Of a DNA stretch of 64,000 bases, positions 44,901-48,059 are shown one piece after another. Under the pieces are notes generated by a model. The model was given only the letters and a program-made list of their open reading frames with translations. It had not been told where the DNA came from and did not search any database. This stretch comes from Eriocheir sinensis. Its lineage: Eukaryota > Arthropoda > Malacostraca > Decapoda > Varunidae. The stretch lies in assembly GCF_024679095.1 (NCBI RefSeq), contig NC_066562.1, positions 5,499,601 to 5,563,600 of the forward strand, written 5' to 3'. Position numbers and translations under genes: made by a program. Position 1 is the first letter of the stretch, and each line of letters begins with the position of its first letter.

Positions 44901-45911
44901 CCACCCCACTACCCCTTCCCTCTCCTCCCCAGCCACCCCACACCACCTTCCTCTCCTCCCCAGCCACCCCACCCCTTCCCTCTCCTCCCCAGCCACCCCC
45001 CTTCCCTCCTCCCCAGCCACCCCACACCCTTCCTCTCCTCCCCAGCCACCCCACACCACCCCTTCCCTCTCCTCCTCCCCAGCCACCCCACACTACCCCT
45101 TCCCTCTCCTCCCCAGCCACCCCACACTACCCCTTCCCTCTCCTCCCCAGCCACCCCACACCACCCCCTTCCCTCTCCTCCCCAGCCACCCCACACTACC
45201 CTTCCCTCTCCTCCCCAGCCACCCCACACCACCCCTTCCCTCTCCTCCCCAGCCACCCCACACCACCCCTTCCCTCTCCTCCCCAGCCAACCCACACCAC
45301 CCCTTCCCTCCCTCCCCAGCCAACCCACACCACCCCTTCCTCTCTCCCCAGCCAACCCACACTACCCCTTCCCTCTCCTCCCCAGCCACCCCACACTACC
45401 CCTTCCCTCTCCTCCCCAGCCACCCCACACTACCCCTTCCCTCTCCTCCCCAGCCCCACCACCCCTTCCCTCCCCCTTCCTCTCCTCCCCAGCCACCCCA
45501 CTACCCCTTCCCTCTCCTCCCCAGCCACCCCACACCACCCCTTCCTCTCTCCTCCCCAGCCACCCCACACCTCTCCTCCCCAGCCACCCCACTACCCCTT
45601 CCCTCTCCTCCCCAGCCAACCCACACTACCCCTTCCCTCTCCTCCCCAGCCAACCCACACTACCCCTTCCCTCTCCTCCCCAGCCAACCCACACTACCCC
45701 TTCCCTCTCCTCCCCAGCAGCTAATGCCTCTCTTCTCCTCTTACAGCTGACACACTTCGTCATGGTGAAGGAGCTCAAGCAACTACACAGCATTGAGGCT
45801 TTGGAGTGCAGCGACAGTGTCAAGCACAAGACCAGAGACTTCGTGCGCAAGTACATGAGCAAGTACGGCTCCGTGTTCAAGCGCGACCCCAATGACACCA
45901 AGGAGTACTGA
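2..45911 (+). CDS. SETD2: SETD2/Set2 histone H3K36 methyltransferase (5'-partial, 15 exons in window)
   Basis: Spliced gene read as join(2..3240, 15899..16027, 32045..32246, 33143..33240, 33702..33864, 34876..35118, 35630..35886, 36588..37040, 38274..38430, 38963..39140, 39996..40525, 40808..40966, 41586..41858, 43358..43537, 45747..45911). Every junction is GT-AG and the phases agree, giving 2,141 residues plus TGA. Numbering from the first visible codon: charged disordered region 1-1030, AWS about 1032-1095, SET about 1096-1222 (NHSCDPN motif, FDYRLERYG), post-SET about 1227-1243 (CYCGTAICRG), helical region 1278-1440, WW about 1823-1855, SRI about 2045-2137. This order is diagnostic of SETD2/Set2. 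The family trimethylates H3K36 in the nucleus and binds phosphorylated RNA polymerase II CTD through SRI. Frame 2 is open to the left edge, so upstream exons or the start codon lie outside. Human SETD2 is about 2,560 residues, so a few hundred residues could be missing. Confidence 0.96.
3241..3600 (+). repeat. Pyrimidine-rich low-complexity start of SETD2 intron 1
   Basis: Runs of CTTC, CCT and T. A degenerate copy of the exon-1 donor is seen near 3488-3500 (ATGATAGTGGTAAGTG), and a T tract of about 22 bases lies at 3567-3587. Confidence 0.8.
3600..3878 (-). mobile_element. LINE ORF2 C-terminal fragment
   Basis: The minus strand reads RLRWFGHVKRAGEDTVLG, then a GRPRKMW motif and an EHRAEDRVEWRRAI ending. 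This is typical of the C-terminus of arthropod non-LTR retrotransposon polyproteins. A direct duplication, EHRAEDRVDEHRAEDRV, is visible. The 3' end carries TTTAACGTCC-like sequence, shared with another LINE end near 55.4 kb. A truncated, inactive copy. Confidence 0.8.
3836..4590 (+). repeat. 47-bp minisatellite, about 16 copies
   Basis: The unit contains GAGTCTTTCCCTTCTGAGC followed by TTTACATGTCCAAACC. The repeat-to-repeat distance is 47 bases (for example gag at 3858 and 3905). Variants end CATCGG, CATAGG or CTTATG. The unit is derived from the adjacent LINE fragment. Confidence 0.95.
4591..5567 (+). other. Intron 1: pyrimidine-rich spacer and a two-copy repeat
   Basis: 4591-5160 is CT-rich with degenerate donor-like motifs (near 4690, 4768 and 4930). 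5165-5390 holds two direct copies of a segment containing CCAGAGGCTCTTA and GACAGAATCCTCTCCA, about 105 bases apart. No coding exon is seen. Confidence 0.6.
5568..6390 (+). repeat. Tandem cluster of five A-tailed SINE-like repeats
   Basis: Five head-to-tail copies (about 5575, 5755, 5918, 6088 and 6240) each contain TTCTGTTGTGGGGGCAGGG, CTTGTTGTTGCTG and CCTCCCTTGCTAGAAA. Each ends in an A-rich tail (AAAATAAAATAAAA). Most copies are preceded by CATCNTCATTGCTTCC. The period is about 150-165 bases. Confidence 0.85.
6755..6892 (+). repeat. A-tailed SINE-like repeat, single copy
   Basis: Same family: GAAATTGACCCCTCTTTCG, GGAGCAGCGAGTAGTGGGC, GCCCTTGAGCTGTCTCC and a poly-A tail of about 18 bases at 6873-6891. 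Confidence 0.85.
7070..8215 (+). repeat. Tandem repeat of about 160 bp with CCTAA cores, 7 copies
   Basis: Each unit has a (CCTAA)n block, CTCTGTACNACTTCTCA, CAGATACAATTACATTA, CTGTCAGATTCATTA and CTCTACAGCATCC. The number of CCTAA motifs varies from 2 to 4. CCTAA/TTAGG is the arthropod telomere motif, but the array is interstitial and intronic. Confidence 0.9.
8216..8839 (+). other. Intron 1: pyrimidine-rich spacer with donor-like motifs
   Basis: CT-rich sequence. Three degenerate motifs resemble the exon-1 donor: ATGATTTTGTGGTGAGTTTG near 8571, TATCTAGTTGTGAGTG near 8670 and ATGGTATAGTGGTGTG near 8741. No exon is supported. Confidence 0.55.
8851..9116 (+). mobile_element. tRNA-Val-derived SINE, full copy with target-site duplication
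   Basis: The head GGGGCTTCGTGGTGCAGTGG has a pol III A box, and GGGTTCGATTCCC is a B box. The anticodon stem CTCGG/CCGAG encloses a CTCACAA loop (anticodon CAC, valine). An 11-bp direct repeat TTCCTGTCAGT flanks it at 8840-8850 and 9117-9127. The body is unrelated to tRNA. It is not a functional tRNA gene because the 3' acceptor strand does not pair. Confidence 0.9.
9180..9800 (+). repeat. Tandem repeat of about 178 bp, about 4 copies
   Basis: The unit includes CCCTCATTTCAGGTCCAC, TTTCAACCTTCATTTT and GTGCTAAGATTTGGTCCA. Each copy contains a strong acceptor-like TTTCAG. Confidence 0.85.
10073..10197 (-). repeat. A-tailed SINE-like repeat, reverse orientation
   Basis: The plus strand reads ACAACAAAGGAGACAGCTCA, then GCCCGCCACTCGCTGCTCC and AGGTGGCCGAAAGAGGGGTC. 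This is the reverse complement of the family seen at 6755-6892. A (CA)n microsatellite follows at 10298-10324. Confidence 0.8.
10198..11034 (+). other. Intron 1: dispersed repeat and partial A-tailed element
   Basis: 10210-10390 (TTGATTTTGCTCCCCTACTGG, then CAGTCATCTCTGGTTTGAAA) is similar to 15090-15220. A partial A-tailed SINE-like copy is at 10870-10955. No exon is seen. Confidence 0.6.
11035..12006 (-). pseudogene. LINE (RTE-like) reverse-transcriptase C-terminal fragment with one stop
   Basis: One continuous minus-strand frame reads KLKVNVNKSKVMVCER, NELKNLGSVMCKHGG, PTLTYASETW, RSACGVSRMDG and, near the end, GNARGRPPVKWRDRV. These are thumb and connection motifs of arthropod non-LTR reverse transcriptases. 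A single in-frame TGA at 11377-11379 breaks it into 209 and 113 residues. The catalytic palm lies upstream and is absent. The 3' end is an (ATG)n tail, seen as CAT repeats near 11119-11144, as in RTE elements. The family assignment is by resemblance. Confidence 0.85.
12007..12639 (+). other. Intron 1 spacer, nothing recognised
   Basis: CT- and T-rich sequence with no clear repeat, exon or RNA gene. Confidence 0.5.
12640..13560 (+). repeat. Tandem repeat of about 155 bp, about 6 copies
   Basis: The unit includes TAGCATGTTATCATAGTTCC, CCTTGCCATTCAT, TTCCCAACCTTTCC and TATTCCTTACCC. Spacing between TAGCATGTT motifs is about 155-160 bases. Confidence 0.85.
13745..13875 (+). repeat. A-tailed SINE-like repeat
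   Basis: Contains CTTTGGATTCTTTTTAGGAG, GTGAGTAGCGGGC and CCCTTGAACTGTCTCC, then about 26 A residues. Confidence 0.85.
14393..14814 (+). mobile_element. hAT-type MITE (CAGACATGGG family), 422 bp
   Basis: It starts CAGACATGGGG and ends CCCCATGTCTG, which are inverted ends. It is flanked by 8-bp duplications GATGCAAC (14385-14392) and GATGTAAC (14815-14822). The interior is made of TAATCGTAATCAATTACG-like palindromic motifs around a unique centre. The host sequence is a tandem repeat, and its other copy (near 14243) shows the empty site. Confidence 0.9.
14823..15761 (+). other. Intron 1 spacer: second half of the interrupted repeat, then degenerate repeats
   Basis: 14823-14910 is the rest of a unit first seen at 14240-14330 (CCCATATTTAGAAC, GTCTGCTTGGATAT). 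15060-15440 holds degenerate copies with CCAGCACTTCTTAA and TCTGAGCCACTCCATATCAC. No exon is seen. Confidence 0.55.
15762..15898 (+). repeat. Two-copy duplication of the exon-2 acceptor region
   Basis: ACACCTTCTCCCGACC, TCATGATTCATCTC and CCCCCCACAAA (to about 15827) are repeated as GCACCTTCTCCCGACC, CATGACTCATCTC and CCCCCACAG. The second copy is the true acceptor. The first has CACAAA and has lost its AG. Confidence 0.75.
15899..16027 (+). CDS. SETD2: SETD2 exon 2: end of AWS and start of SET
   Basis: The acceptor CCCCACAG ends at 15898 and the donor GTAAGT begins at 16028. The exon encodes the remaining AWS cysteines (SRCPLTDRCTNKRF) and the SET N-terminus. The SAM-binding glycine motif is EKGCGLRA here, where human has KKGWGLRA. 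Phase 2 in, phase 2 out. Confidence 0.95.
16130..17000 (+). repeat. Pyrimidine-rich tandem repeats at the start of intron 2
   Basis: 16130-16430 repeats CTGTCTTTCTCTTGCTTCCC and TCACATTCTC. 16560-16960 repeats CATCATTGCTTTTGCTCAAC and TTATTTTCCTTCCCTGC at about 95-base spacing. Confidence 0.8.
22270..22722 (-). mobile_element. hAT-type MITE (CAGACATGGG family), 453 bp, opposite orientation
   Basis: Ends are CAGACATGGGC and CCATGTCTG. The 8-bp duplications are GGCAGCAT (22262-22269) and GGTAGCAT (22723-22730). The centre (GGAAGGACTGAAAGGTGAAC, AATATTTAATTGGTTGAATT) is the reverse complement of the centre of the 14393 copy. Confidence 0.9.
23224..23545 (+). repeat. Tandem repeat of about 118 bp, about 3 copies
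   Basis: The unit contains GGGAGGACTGGTAGAGTATT, GATAGAAGCATTAGAGGAGA and AAGAAGGGATGTATGAGTT. Confidence 0.85.
27273..27520 (-). mobile_element. TTAA-bounded element carrying a reverse-transcriptase fragment, copy 1
   Basis: It begins TTAACCCGTCCGCTGCGATT and ends CACAGTCAAGGGGTAA, where the right TTAA has become GTAA. The minus strand encodes LQEDITKLQEWNKKWLLQ, NEEKCKVLHLGRG and KDLGVYVTRLPVKAKS without a stop. The first parts resemble a CR1/Jockey-type RT segment. Confidence 0.8.
27880..28370 (+). repeat. Pyrimidine-rich repeat related to 29820-30130
   Basis: Repeats of TCATCCATCTCATTCTTGG, CTTAACCACTTTCTCAATA and GTCATCCACTCATCCAGCT. It is partly duplicated at 29820-30130. Confidence 0.75.
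28620..29380 (+). repeat. Tandem repeat with CATATCCTAAA motif
   Basis: A half unit of about 50 bases (TTCATATCCTAAATCCATCT, ATATATATTTTTTCCC) forms a higher-order unit of about 104 bases in the later copies. Confidence 0.85.
30130..30890 (+). repeat. 61-bp minisatellite, about 12 copies
   Basis: The unit contains CTCATCCTTCACCTCTCAAG, CACTTTCTCAGTCTCATCC and TTCATCCACCTCATCCTTG. It yields long false open frames because it lacks stops. Confidence 0.9.
31004..31252 (-). mobile_element. TTAA-bounded element carrying a reverse-transcriptase fragment, copy 2
   Basis: TTAA at 31004-31007 and 31249-31252. The minus strand encodes LTVDFLQEDITKLQEWNEKW, then KCKVLHLGRGYPAHQY and KDLGVYVTRLPVK, with no stop. 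Confidence 0.85.
31397..31861 (+). mobile_element. TTAA-type MITE, expanded copy
   Basis: TTAA at 31397-31400 and 31858-31861. The ends are CCCGGTAGCAGCGG and GTCGCTGCTACTGGG, inverted. A 35-bp unit (CACAAATTTGGCCCGTCGC, TGCTACACGGTAAAGC) is repeated about 9 times near its right end. The copies at 37540 and 48198 have two or fewer. Confidence 0.9.
31920..32044 (+). other. End of intron 2: partial A-tailed element and polypyrimidine tract
   Basis: A remnant GAGCTTCTTCCATTGTTGTG plus an A run (31948-31978) is followed by TTCTCTCCACAG before exon 3. Confidence 0.6.
32045..32246 (+). CDS. SETD2: SETD2 exon 3: core of SET domain
   Basis: This exon encodes MEYVGEVFD, the YFMALKSDQLIDAT segment and RFINHSCDPN, the pseudoknot motif that forms the SAM and lysine channel of SET enzymes. 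The exon ends ETQK. The acceptor is CCACAG at 32044 and the donor is GTGTGT at 32247. The donor lies inside a repeat that continues as a LINE 3' end. Confidence 0.96.
32247..32415 (-). mobile_element. LINE 3'-end fragment abutting the exon-3 donor
   Basis: The plus strand starts GTGTGTATTTACCTAGTTC exactly at the donor. The minus strand reads an RKIEVWNRLSEDVILA-like and SFKEKLDEYRHRDETTRA-like ending, which is typical of the C-terminus of a CR1-type LINE in antisense orientation. Confidence 0.7.
32690..33065 (+). repeat. Microsatellites in intron 3: (ACAG)n, (GA)n, (TTTA)n and (GT)n
   Basis: (CAGA)n at 32693-32750, (GA)n at 32750-32809, more CAGA to 32875, T/A-rich (TTTA)n at 32985-33010 and (GT)n at 33020-33042. 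Confidence 0.9.
33143..33240 (+). CDS. SETD2: SETD2 exon 4: C-terminal part of SET
   Basis: It encodes WTVNGDLRIGFFSKKHIEAG and FDYRLERYG, matching the human WTVNGQLRVGFF and FDYQFQRYG segments. The acceptor is TTGCAG at 33142 and the donor is GTAAGT at 33241, followed at once by a GT microsatellite. The exon ends with GG of a split glycine codon. Confidence 0.96.
33241..33701 (+). other. Intron 4: GT microsatellites, LINE 3' remnant, A-tailed remnant
   Basis: The donor GTAAGT runs into (GT)n to 33268, then TTTTTACCTAGTTGTAGT, the same LINE end as in intron 3. (GT)n is also at 33372-33420. A remnant of the A-tailed family (CACCTTTGAGCTGTTGCC plus an AAAT tail) lies at 33617-33676. Confidence 0.75.
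33702..33864 (+). CDS. SETD2: SETD2 exon 5: post-SET zinc motif
   Basis: It encodes CYCGTAICRGWLG, the CxCx4C post-SET motif whose cysteines normally bind zinc with a SET cysteine. A charged helix follows (EEKDEARRKEERDRRKREERR). The acceptor is CCCGCAG at 33701 and the donor is GTAAGA at 33865. Confidence 0.95.
33955..34215 (+). repeat. 72-bp tandem repeat built from the TTAACCCGTCC element end
   Basis: Four copies of a unit with AACCCGTCCGCTGCGATTGG, CACGGATTTGGGGGTTGA and TTTATCATCCAATT. The first part equals the left end of the TTAA elements at 27273, 31004 and 55726. Confidence 0.85.
34520..34745 (+). repeat. (CTGT)n and CTCT-rich repeat in intron 5
   Basis: The unit TATCTGTCTGTCTGTGTCTA followed by TCTTCCTCTC is repeated upstream of the exon-6 acceptor. 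Confidence 0.85.
34876..35118 (+). CDS. SETD2: SETD2 exon 6: conserved helical region after SET
   Basis: It encodes LEDEIEKL, LSRLMVR and a YHGLKVLWSWMADLG segment. These align by eye with human SETD2 (LEDEIEAL, LSRLMVR, HGLSLLWIWMAELG). The fold resembles the TFIIS N-terminal-like helical module of Set2 proteins, but that assignment is inferred. Acceptor CCACAG at 34875, donor GTGAGT at 35119, phase 0 on both sides. Confidence 0.93.
35119..35629 (+). other. Intron 6: 430-bp polypyrimidine tract
   Basis: 35140-35600 is almost purely C and T (TCTCCTTTCCTCT-like units), leading into the exon-7 acceptor CCGCAG. Confidence 0.85.
35630..35886 (+). CDS. SETD2: SETD2 exon 7: end of helical region, Pro-rich linker
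   Basis: It begins ILKTLEVLPITNKTQL, which matches human IIKTLEHLPIPTKNML, and continues VLSLVERWS. A proline-rich linker follows with PPPPPPPP and Ser/Thr runs. Acceptor CCGCAG at 35629. The donor AG|GTTGGT at 35887 is the weakest in the gene, but the split codon AG+T and the next exon's frame support it. Confidence 0.9.
35887..36587 (+). other. Intron 7: T/A-rich part then TCTCC satellite
   Basis: 35900-36160 is rich in TTTATTTGT motifs. 36280-36560 is a TCTCCTCTC-type array in front of the exon-8 acceptor CAACAG. Confidence 0.85.
36588..37040 (+). CDS. SETD2: SETD2 exon 8: acidic serine-rich and charged helical segment
   Basis: It starts in a Ser/Asp/Glu-rich stretch (SDTSEESDSETEPK), then a helical ELLELHKSMVELAQKLLDAW segment. 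It ends in an Arg/Asp alternating run (ESDRDSERDRDRRDKD). Acceptor CAACAG at 36587, donor GTATGG at 37041. The phases agree with exons 7 and 9. Confidence 0.92.
37075..37470 (+). repeat. GGTTAGG-rich repeat (TTAGG-like) in intron 8
   Basis: Irregular GGTTAGG, GGTCAGG and GGCTAGG motifs form a higher-order unit of about 100 bases containing GATTTGGTTAGGTTAGG and GGCCAGGCTAGG. Confidence 0.85.
37540..37762 (+). mobile_element. TTAA-type MITE, 215-bp body
   Basis: TTAA at 37540-37543 and 37759-37762. Ends are CCCACTAGCTGCGGGGATC and GTCACTGCTACCAGG. Same family as 31397 and 48198. Confidence 0.9.
37800..38273 (+). repeat. Tandem duplications of the exon-9 acceptor region
   Basis: Units of about 90-115 bases contain GTTAGGTTTGCATTGATG, TTAGATTGAATTAGGATT and ACATCCTTCACGCTCC, and end in a pyrimidine tract plus ACACAG. 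AG dinucleotides end at 37822, 37970, 38058, 38160 and, for the true site, 38273. Confidence 0.9.
38274..38430 (+). CDS. SETD2: SETD2 exon 9: basic Arg/Ser region
   Basis: It encodes YNRRDHHYDRRRRSPDREKD and ends MSKEQRRQLFELK. Acceptor ACACAG at 38273. The upstream intron carries four tandem copies of the same acceptor motif. The donor GTAAGG at 38431 opens directly into a 430-bp GGAAG-type purine tract. Confidence 0.92.
38431..38926 (+). repeat. GGAAG purine tract followed by (AAT)n in intron 9
   Basis: 38431-38860 is nearly pure purine (GGAAG, GGAGG). (AAT)n runs 38868-38926. Confidence 0.95.
38963..39140 (+). CDS. SETD2: SETD2 exon 10: Gln/Glu helix and aromatic segment
   Basis: It encodes QQQEEEAKQRKMQEEMW, then an aromatic segment with FDPTYQYFWDPVAANWQPY. 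I do not recognise this segment as a named domain. Acceptor CCCCAG at 38962 and donor G|GTGAGA at 39141. Phase 0 in and phase 1 out, matching exon 11. Confidence 0.9.
39294..39817 (+). mobile_element. hAT-type MITE (CAGTGGTGGGC family), 524 bp
   Basis: Starts CAGTGGTGGGCACCGCTAAC and ends AGCCGTGCCCACCACTG, inverted. The flanking 8-bp repeats are TTTGTTGC (39286-39293) and TTTGTTTC (39818-39825). It lies in intron 10. Confidence 0.88.
39996..40525 (+). CDS. SETD2: SETD2 exon 11: Gly/Pro-rich region and WW domain
   Basis: A Gly/Pro-rich stretch contains the repeated motif IPLPGE. The WW domain follows: PARWRVARDADGHVYFYH, then VKTRITQWEPP, with both signature tryptophans and the central aromatic cluster. 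WW domains bind proline-rich ligands. The end is a run of Ser and Asp. Acceptor GTTGCCAG at 39995, donor GAC|GTGAGT at 40526. Confidence 0.95.
40526..40807 (+). other. Intron 11 with partial A-tailed SINE-like copy
   Basis: 40697-40775 carries GCAGTGCTTAGTGGGCC and CCCTTGACCTGCTTCCTC plus TGTAAAAA, a 3' part of the dispersed family, 30 bases from the exon-12 acceptor. Confidence 0.7.
40808..40966 (+). CDS. SETD2: SETD2 exon 12: acidic then basic linker
   Basis: It encodes SEDFSTEEEEEEEAAEEVE, then HPKNSKRRRSEALVQERVIS. The KRRR cluster could serve as a nuclear localisation signal (inference). Acceptor TTCCAG at 40807, donor AGT|GTGAGT at 40967, phase 0 on both sides. Confidence 0.92.
41160..41510 (+). 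repeat. Tandem repeat of about 75-85 bp with acceptor-like ends in intron 12
   Basis: Units contain CATTCCCAGCAACCATGAC, AAGCTTACTCCCTTCC and CCCTTCGTCAGTCCCTTCCC. CTTCTTCAG at 41215 and CGTCAG at 41352 and 41425 resemble the true TTCTTCAG at 41585. Confidence 0.8.
41586..41858 (+). CDS. SETD2: SETD2 exon 13: charged coiled-coil-like segment
   Basis: It encodes a long Arg/Glu/Lys helix starting PILEIDKEAARRER and ending in an RE repeat and RAKREK. Acceptor TTCAG at 41585. Two in-phase donors overlap: AAG|GTAAAG at 41859 and AAG|GTGGGT at 41865. The second adds Val-Lys. I list the first. Confidence 0.85.
42130..42400 (-). mobile_element. tRNA-Val-derived SINE, reverse orientation, with target-site duplication
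   Basis: The reverse complement begins near GGGGGCTTCGTGGTGCAG and shares the full body of the 8851 copy. An 11-bp repeat TTGTTTTTGGA flanks it at 42119-42129 and 42401-42411. It lies in intron 13. Confidence 0.9.
42412..43357 (+). other. Remainder of intron 13, nothing recognised
   Basis: Unique-looking AT-rich sequence. No repeat or exon is supported up to the exon-14 acceptor. Confidence 0.5.
43358..43537 (+). CDS. SETD2: SETD2 exon 14: first half of SRI domain
   Basis: It encodes FRSKMATFIVSVLNPYRRGD and TCTEDFKYLARK. These match the human SRI segments MSQFIVQCLNPYRKPDC and TTTEDFKHLARK. SRI binds the Ser2/Ser5-phosphorylated CTD of RNA polymerase II. Acceptor CCACAG at 43357, donor GTGAGG at 43538, phase 0. 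Retention of the next intron would reach a TAG within 60 bases. Confidence 0.95.
43805..45720 (+). repeat. 34-bp C-rich minisatellite, about 55 copies, in intron 14
   Basis: The unit is CCACCCCACACTACCCC followed by TTCCCTCTCCTCCCCAG. Each unit ends in a polypyrimidine tract and CAG. Variants lack a few bases or read AACCC. The array ends 27 bases before the true exon-15 acceptor. It has no stops in several frames, which creates false proteins of 738 and 663 residues. Confidence 0.97.
45747..45911 (+). CDS. SETD2: SETD2 exon 15: second half of SRI domain and stop
   Basis: It encodes LTHFVMVKELK, then VKHKTRDFVRKYMSKYG, matching human LTHGVMNKELK and VKHKTKEYIKKYMQKFG. The protein ends NDTKEY with TGA at 45909..45911. 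Acceptor CTCTTACAG at 45746. The intron upstream is mostly a 34-bp array of look-alike acceptors. Confidence 0.96.
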   Translation: MTHFVMVKELKQLHSIEALECSDSVKHKTRDFVRKYMSKYGSVFKRDPNDTKEY

Positions 45912-47515
45912 GGGAGGTGGTGCAGTGACCCATCCTAGAGTGTCTTGGGGTGTTGACTGTGATTTGTAAAAGGGGAAAGTCAGATTCTGCCACCCTCTCA
46001 CCCCATGCCCTGCACCCTAGACATCCCTGTTGCTGCGGGTCAGGTCTGCGTCTGCCACTAACAGGGTGTACAAGATGGCCTGGTTCTGGGCCGTCACACC
46101 CTCTCATCCCTCGGCCTACACCCCAGATATCCATGTTGCTGCTGCCGTGTAGAGTGAAGCTAGGTGGAAGGAAGGCAAGTGGAGAGTTTTCAGTGTGTGT
46201 CCTGTGAAGTGAAGGTCATTCCTCCTGCCTCTCCATGAGTTTGACAAAGGCTGGCGAAGATGCGACGGTAACCTGACGGACTTGCTTGGTTTATTTATTT
46301 CTTATTCATCCTTCGGCGTGACCCTCGAGAAGCGTAAAGGTGGATTTTGAACGAGACAACTTGGGAAAGGAAAGGTAACACTGAACTGCTACACACTGGC
46401 TGGGTTCAACTTATGGCCAAAGATTGTTATTTCGGAGGCGACAGCAAAGGACTGATCACGCCTCCAGGAACATACAGTTAGTTGTGTAGAAAATCCACAC
46501 CGGACCAGCTTCAAGTGGCTAGTGTATTTTATTTTTTCAAGGCTGTGTTTGCTTCTCTGCGCCTGGCCCCGAATTAACTATGCGATAAGGAGTGTGCCTT
46601 GGCCAGGGTGTGCGGTGTGGACAGGGCAAAGTGTGGCGGGGGAGGAGTGTGCAAGGGAGCATTGATTGGTACAACATTGACGGTACAAAGCAGGCGAAAA
46701 CAATGCATACTAAGGTGTTTTAATTCATGCAGCCAGATCACAAAAAAGGGATTAGATGTGAAGTGTGTTTAGGACCCTTTTTCTTTTCCTTAATTTATGG
46801 GATGAGGATAAACAATACAAAAGGACAGTAAACAAATGGGATTACATGTGAAGTGCGGTATCCTTTTTCTTTTCCTATTTAATTCATCGGATGAGAGAAA
46901 ACAGTTTATTGGGTTTCACATTTTAACAAGGAAGGTCGATAGACGGATTGGGGTTATGTGGCCATGGCGTCGCAGTTGTCAGGGTCACACGGCACCGAGT
47001 GTGTACGGAAGGTGCGCTCAACGTCTTGGTGAGTGAAGAAGGAGTGCGAAAGGAGACACACCCAAACTTGAGTCCTGGTCATTAAATAAAAGAGTGGCTC
47101 CAGTCCCCATGTTTTTGGTGAGTCTGGTGGGTCGCTCCGCCTCAGGACTGTTACATATGCGGTCAGGAATTACGCTCTTGACATATCGTAAGGGACACAC
47201 AGAAGATATTTTGTTAGACACTTGGATGTTCTCAAAGGACGCACATACTGACAGTGACGAAGATGATGATGACACGAATAGCAATGTTACGCGTGGTGAT
47301 TTTATAACCGACGGAAAATATGACGCAGATAAAAATTAATGAAACGCGACTTTTTACGATGGCTTCTCCGAGGTTGTGGAGCAAGACGTGTCCGAACATA
47401 GTATAAATTCACTCTGGGTGTTCCGACTTAATGTGTAAGAAGTTTTCTGTAGATGTTGTTGTTAAATGTACATAATTTTATGGATGAAAAATTAAAAAAT
47501 GAGATACTGCCCCTG
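45912..47515 (+). other. SETD2: Probable SETD2 3' UTR
   Basis: Sequence after the stop has low repeat content and no splice signals that I trust. Two candidate polyadenylation signals are present: AATAAA at 47085..47090 and ATTAAA at 47491..47496. The second is preceded by a TGTACAT motif and followed by a GT-rich stretch (47513-47550), so I favour it. The 3' end is inferred. Confidence 0.6.
47491..47496 (+). terminator. Candidate SETD2 polyadenylation signal (ATTAAA)
   Basis: ATTAAA lies in an A-rich context, with TGTACAT 20-30 bases upstream and a TG-rich downstream element from 47513. AATAAA at 47085..47090 is the alternative. Confidence 0.5.
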
Positions 47516-47640
47516 TGTGTTTGTTTCTGTCCTGTGTGTGTGAGAGGGGAAGAGAAAGAGAACACAGCACTGAACAGCAAAAGGATATGACTAAAAAGAG
47601 TATTGACTTGAGAGCTTCCTAACCCACTGTGACAAACTAA

Positions 47641-47889
47641 GGGCTGCTTTCACAGTTGTTTTGTTTGTGTTGATCGTTACCAATGGCGGGGATCGCCGCT
47701 ATAGAATTTCCACTTAAAGTGGCGGCTGCGGGGTTAGCCTAGTCCCACACCTTACCACACACTCTCAACACCTCTCACTTCTTCTGTAGCCGCCACTACC
47801 CCGTCGGCCAGTTTCACGTGGAAAACTATAGCGTCGATCGGCGCCATTGGGAACAATCAAAACAAACAAAACGACTATGAAAGCGGCCC
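47641..47889. mobile_element. Harbinger-like foldback MITE, 249 bp
   Basis: Inverted arms of about 75-90 bases: left starts GGGCTGCTTTCACAGTTG, and the reverse complement of the right starts GGGCCGCTTTCATAGTCG. Both continue TTTTGTTTGT and CAATGGCG. Flanks are TAA (47638-47640) and TAT (47890-47892), in keeping with a 3-bp TWA target. Confidence 0.85.
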
Positions 47890-48059
47890 TATGAAACTGG
47901 CCCTGTGTCATGTGCCTCAGCTCACTAACCAATGCAATAATAATACACTCACCTGCTACCTTGGTTGTCTTCTATGGCGGGATGAAAGCCGGGATGCACA
48001 GATTTCAACAGTTGGGTCTTGAATGGCGTGTGATCGAGGTAACACCAGATAACAGACCA

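Noticed and set aside
43695..45911. Open frame of 738 residues, Pro/Ser/Thr-rich, ending at the SETD2 stop
   Set aside because: It is the 34-bp intronic array read through without stops into exon 15. Exon 14 joins exon 15 cleanly in frame at 43537/45747, and the array has open frames on several strands because of its composition.
47094..47339. Small acidic protein after SETD2
   Set aside because: It lies in the probable 3' UTR between two candidate polyadenylation signals and has no domain.
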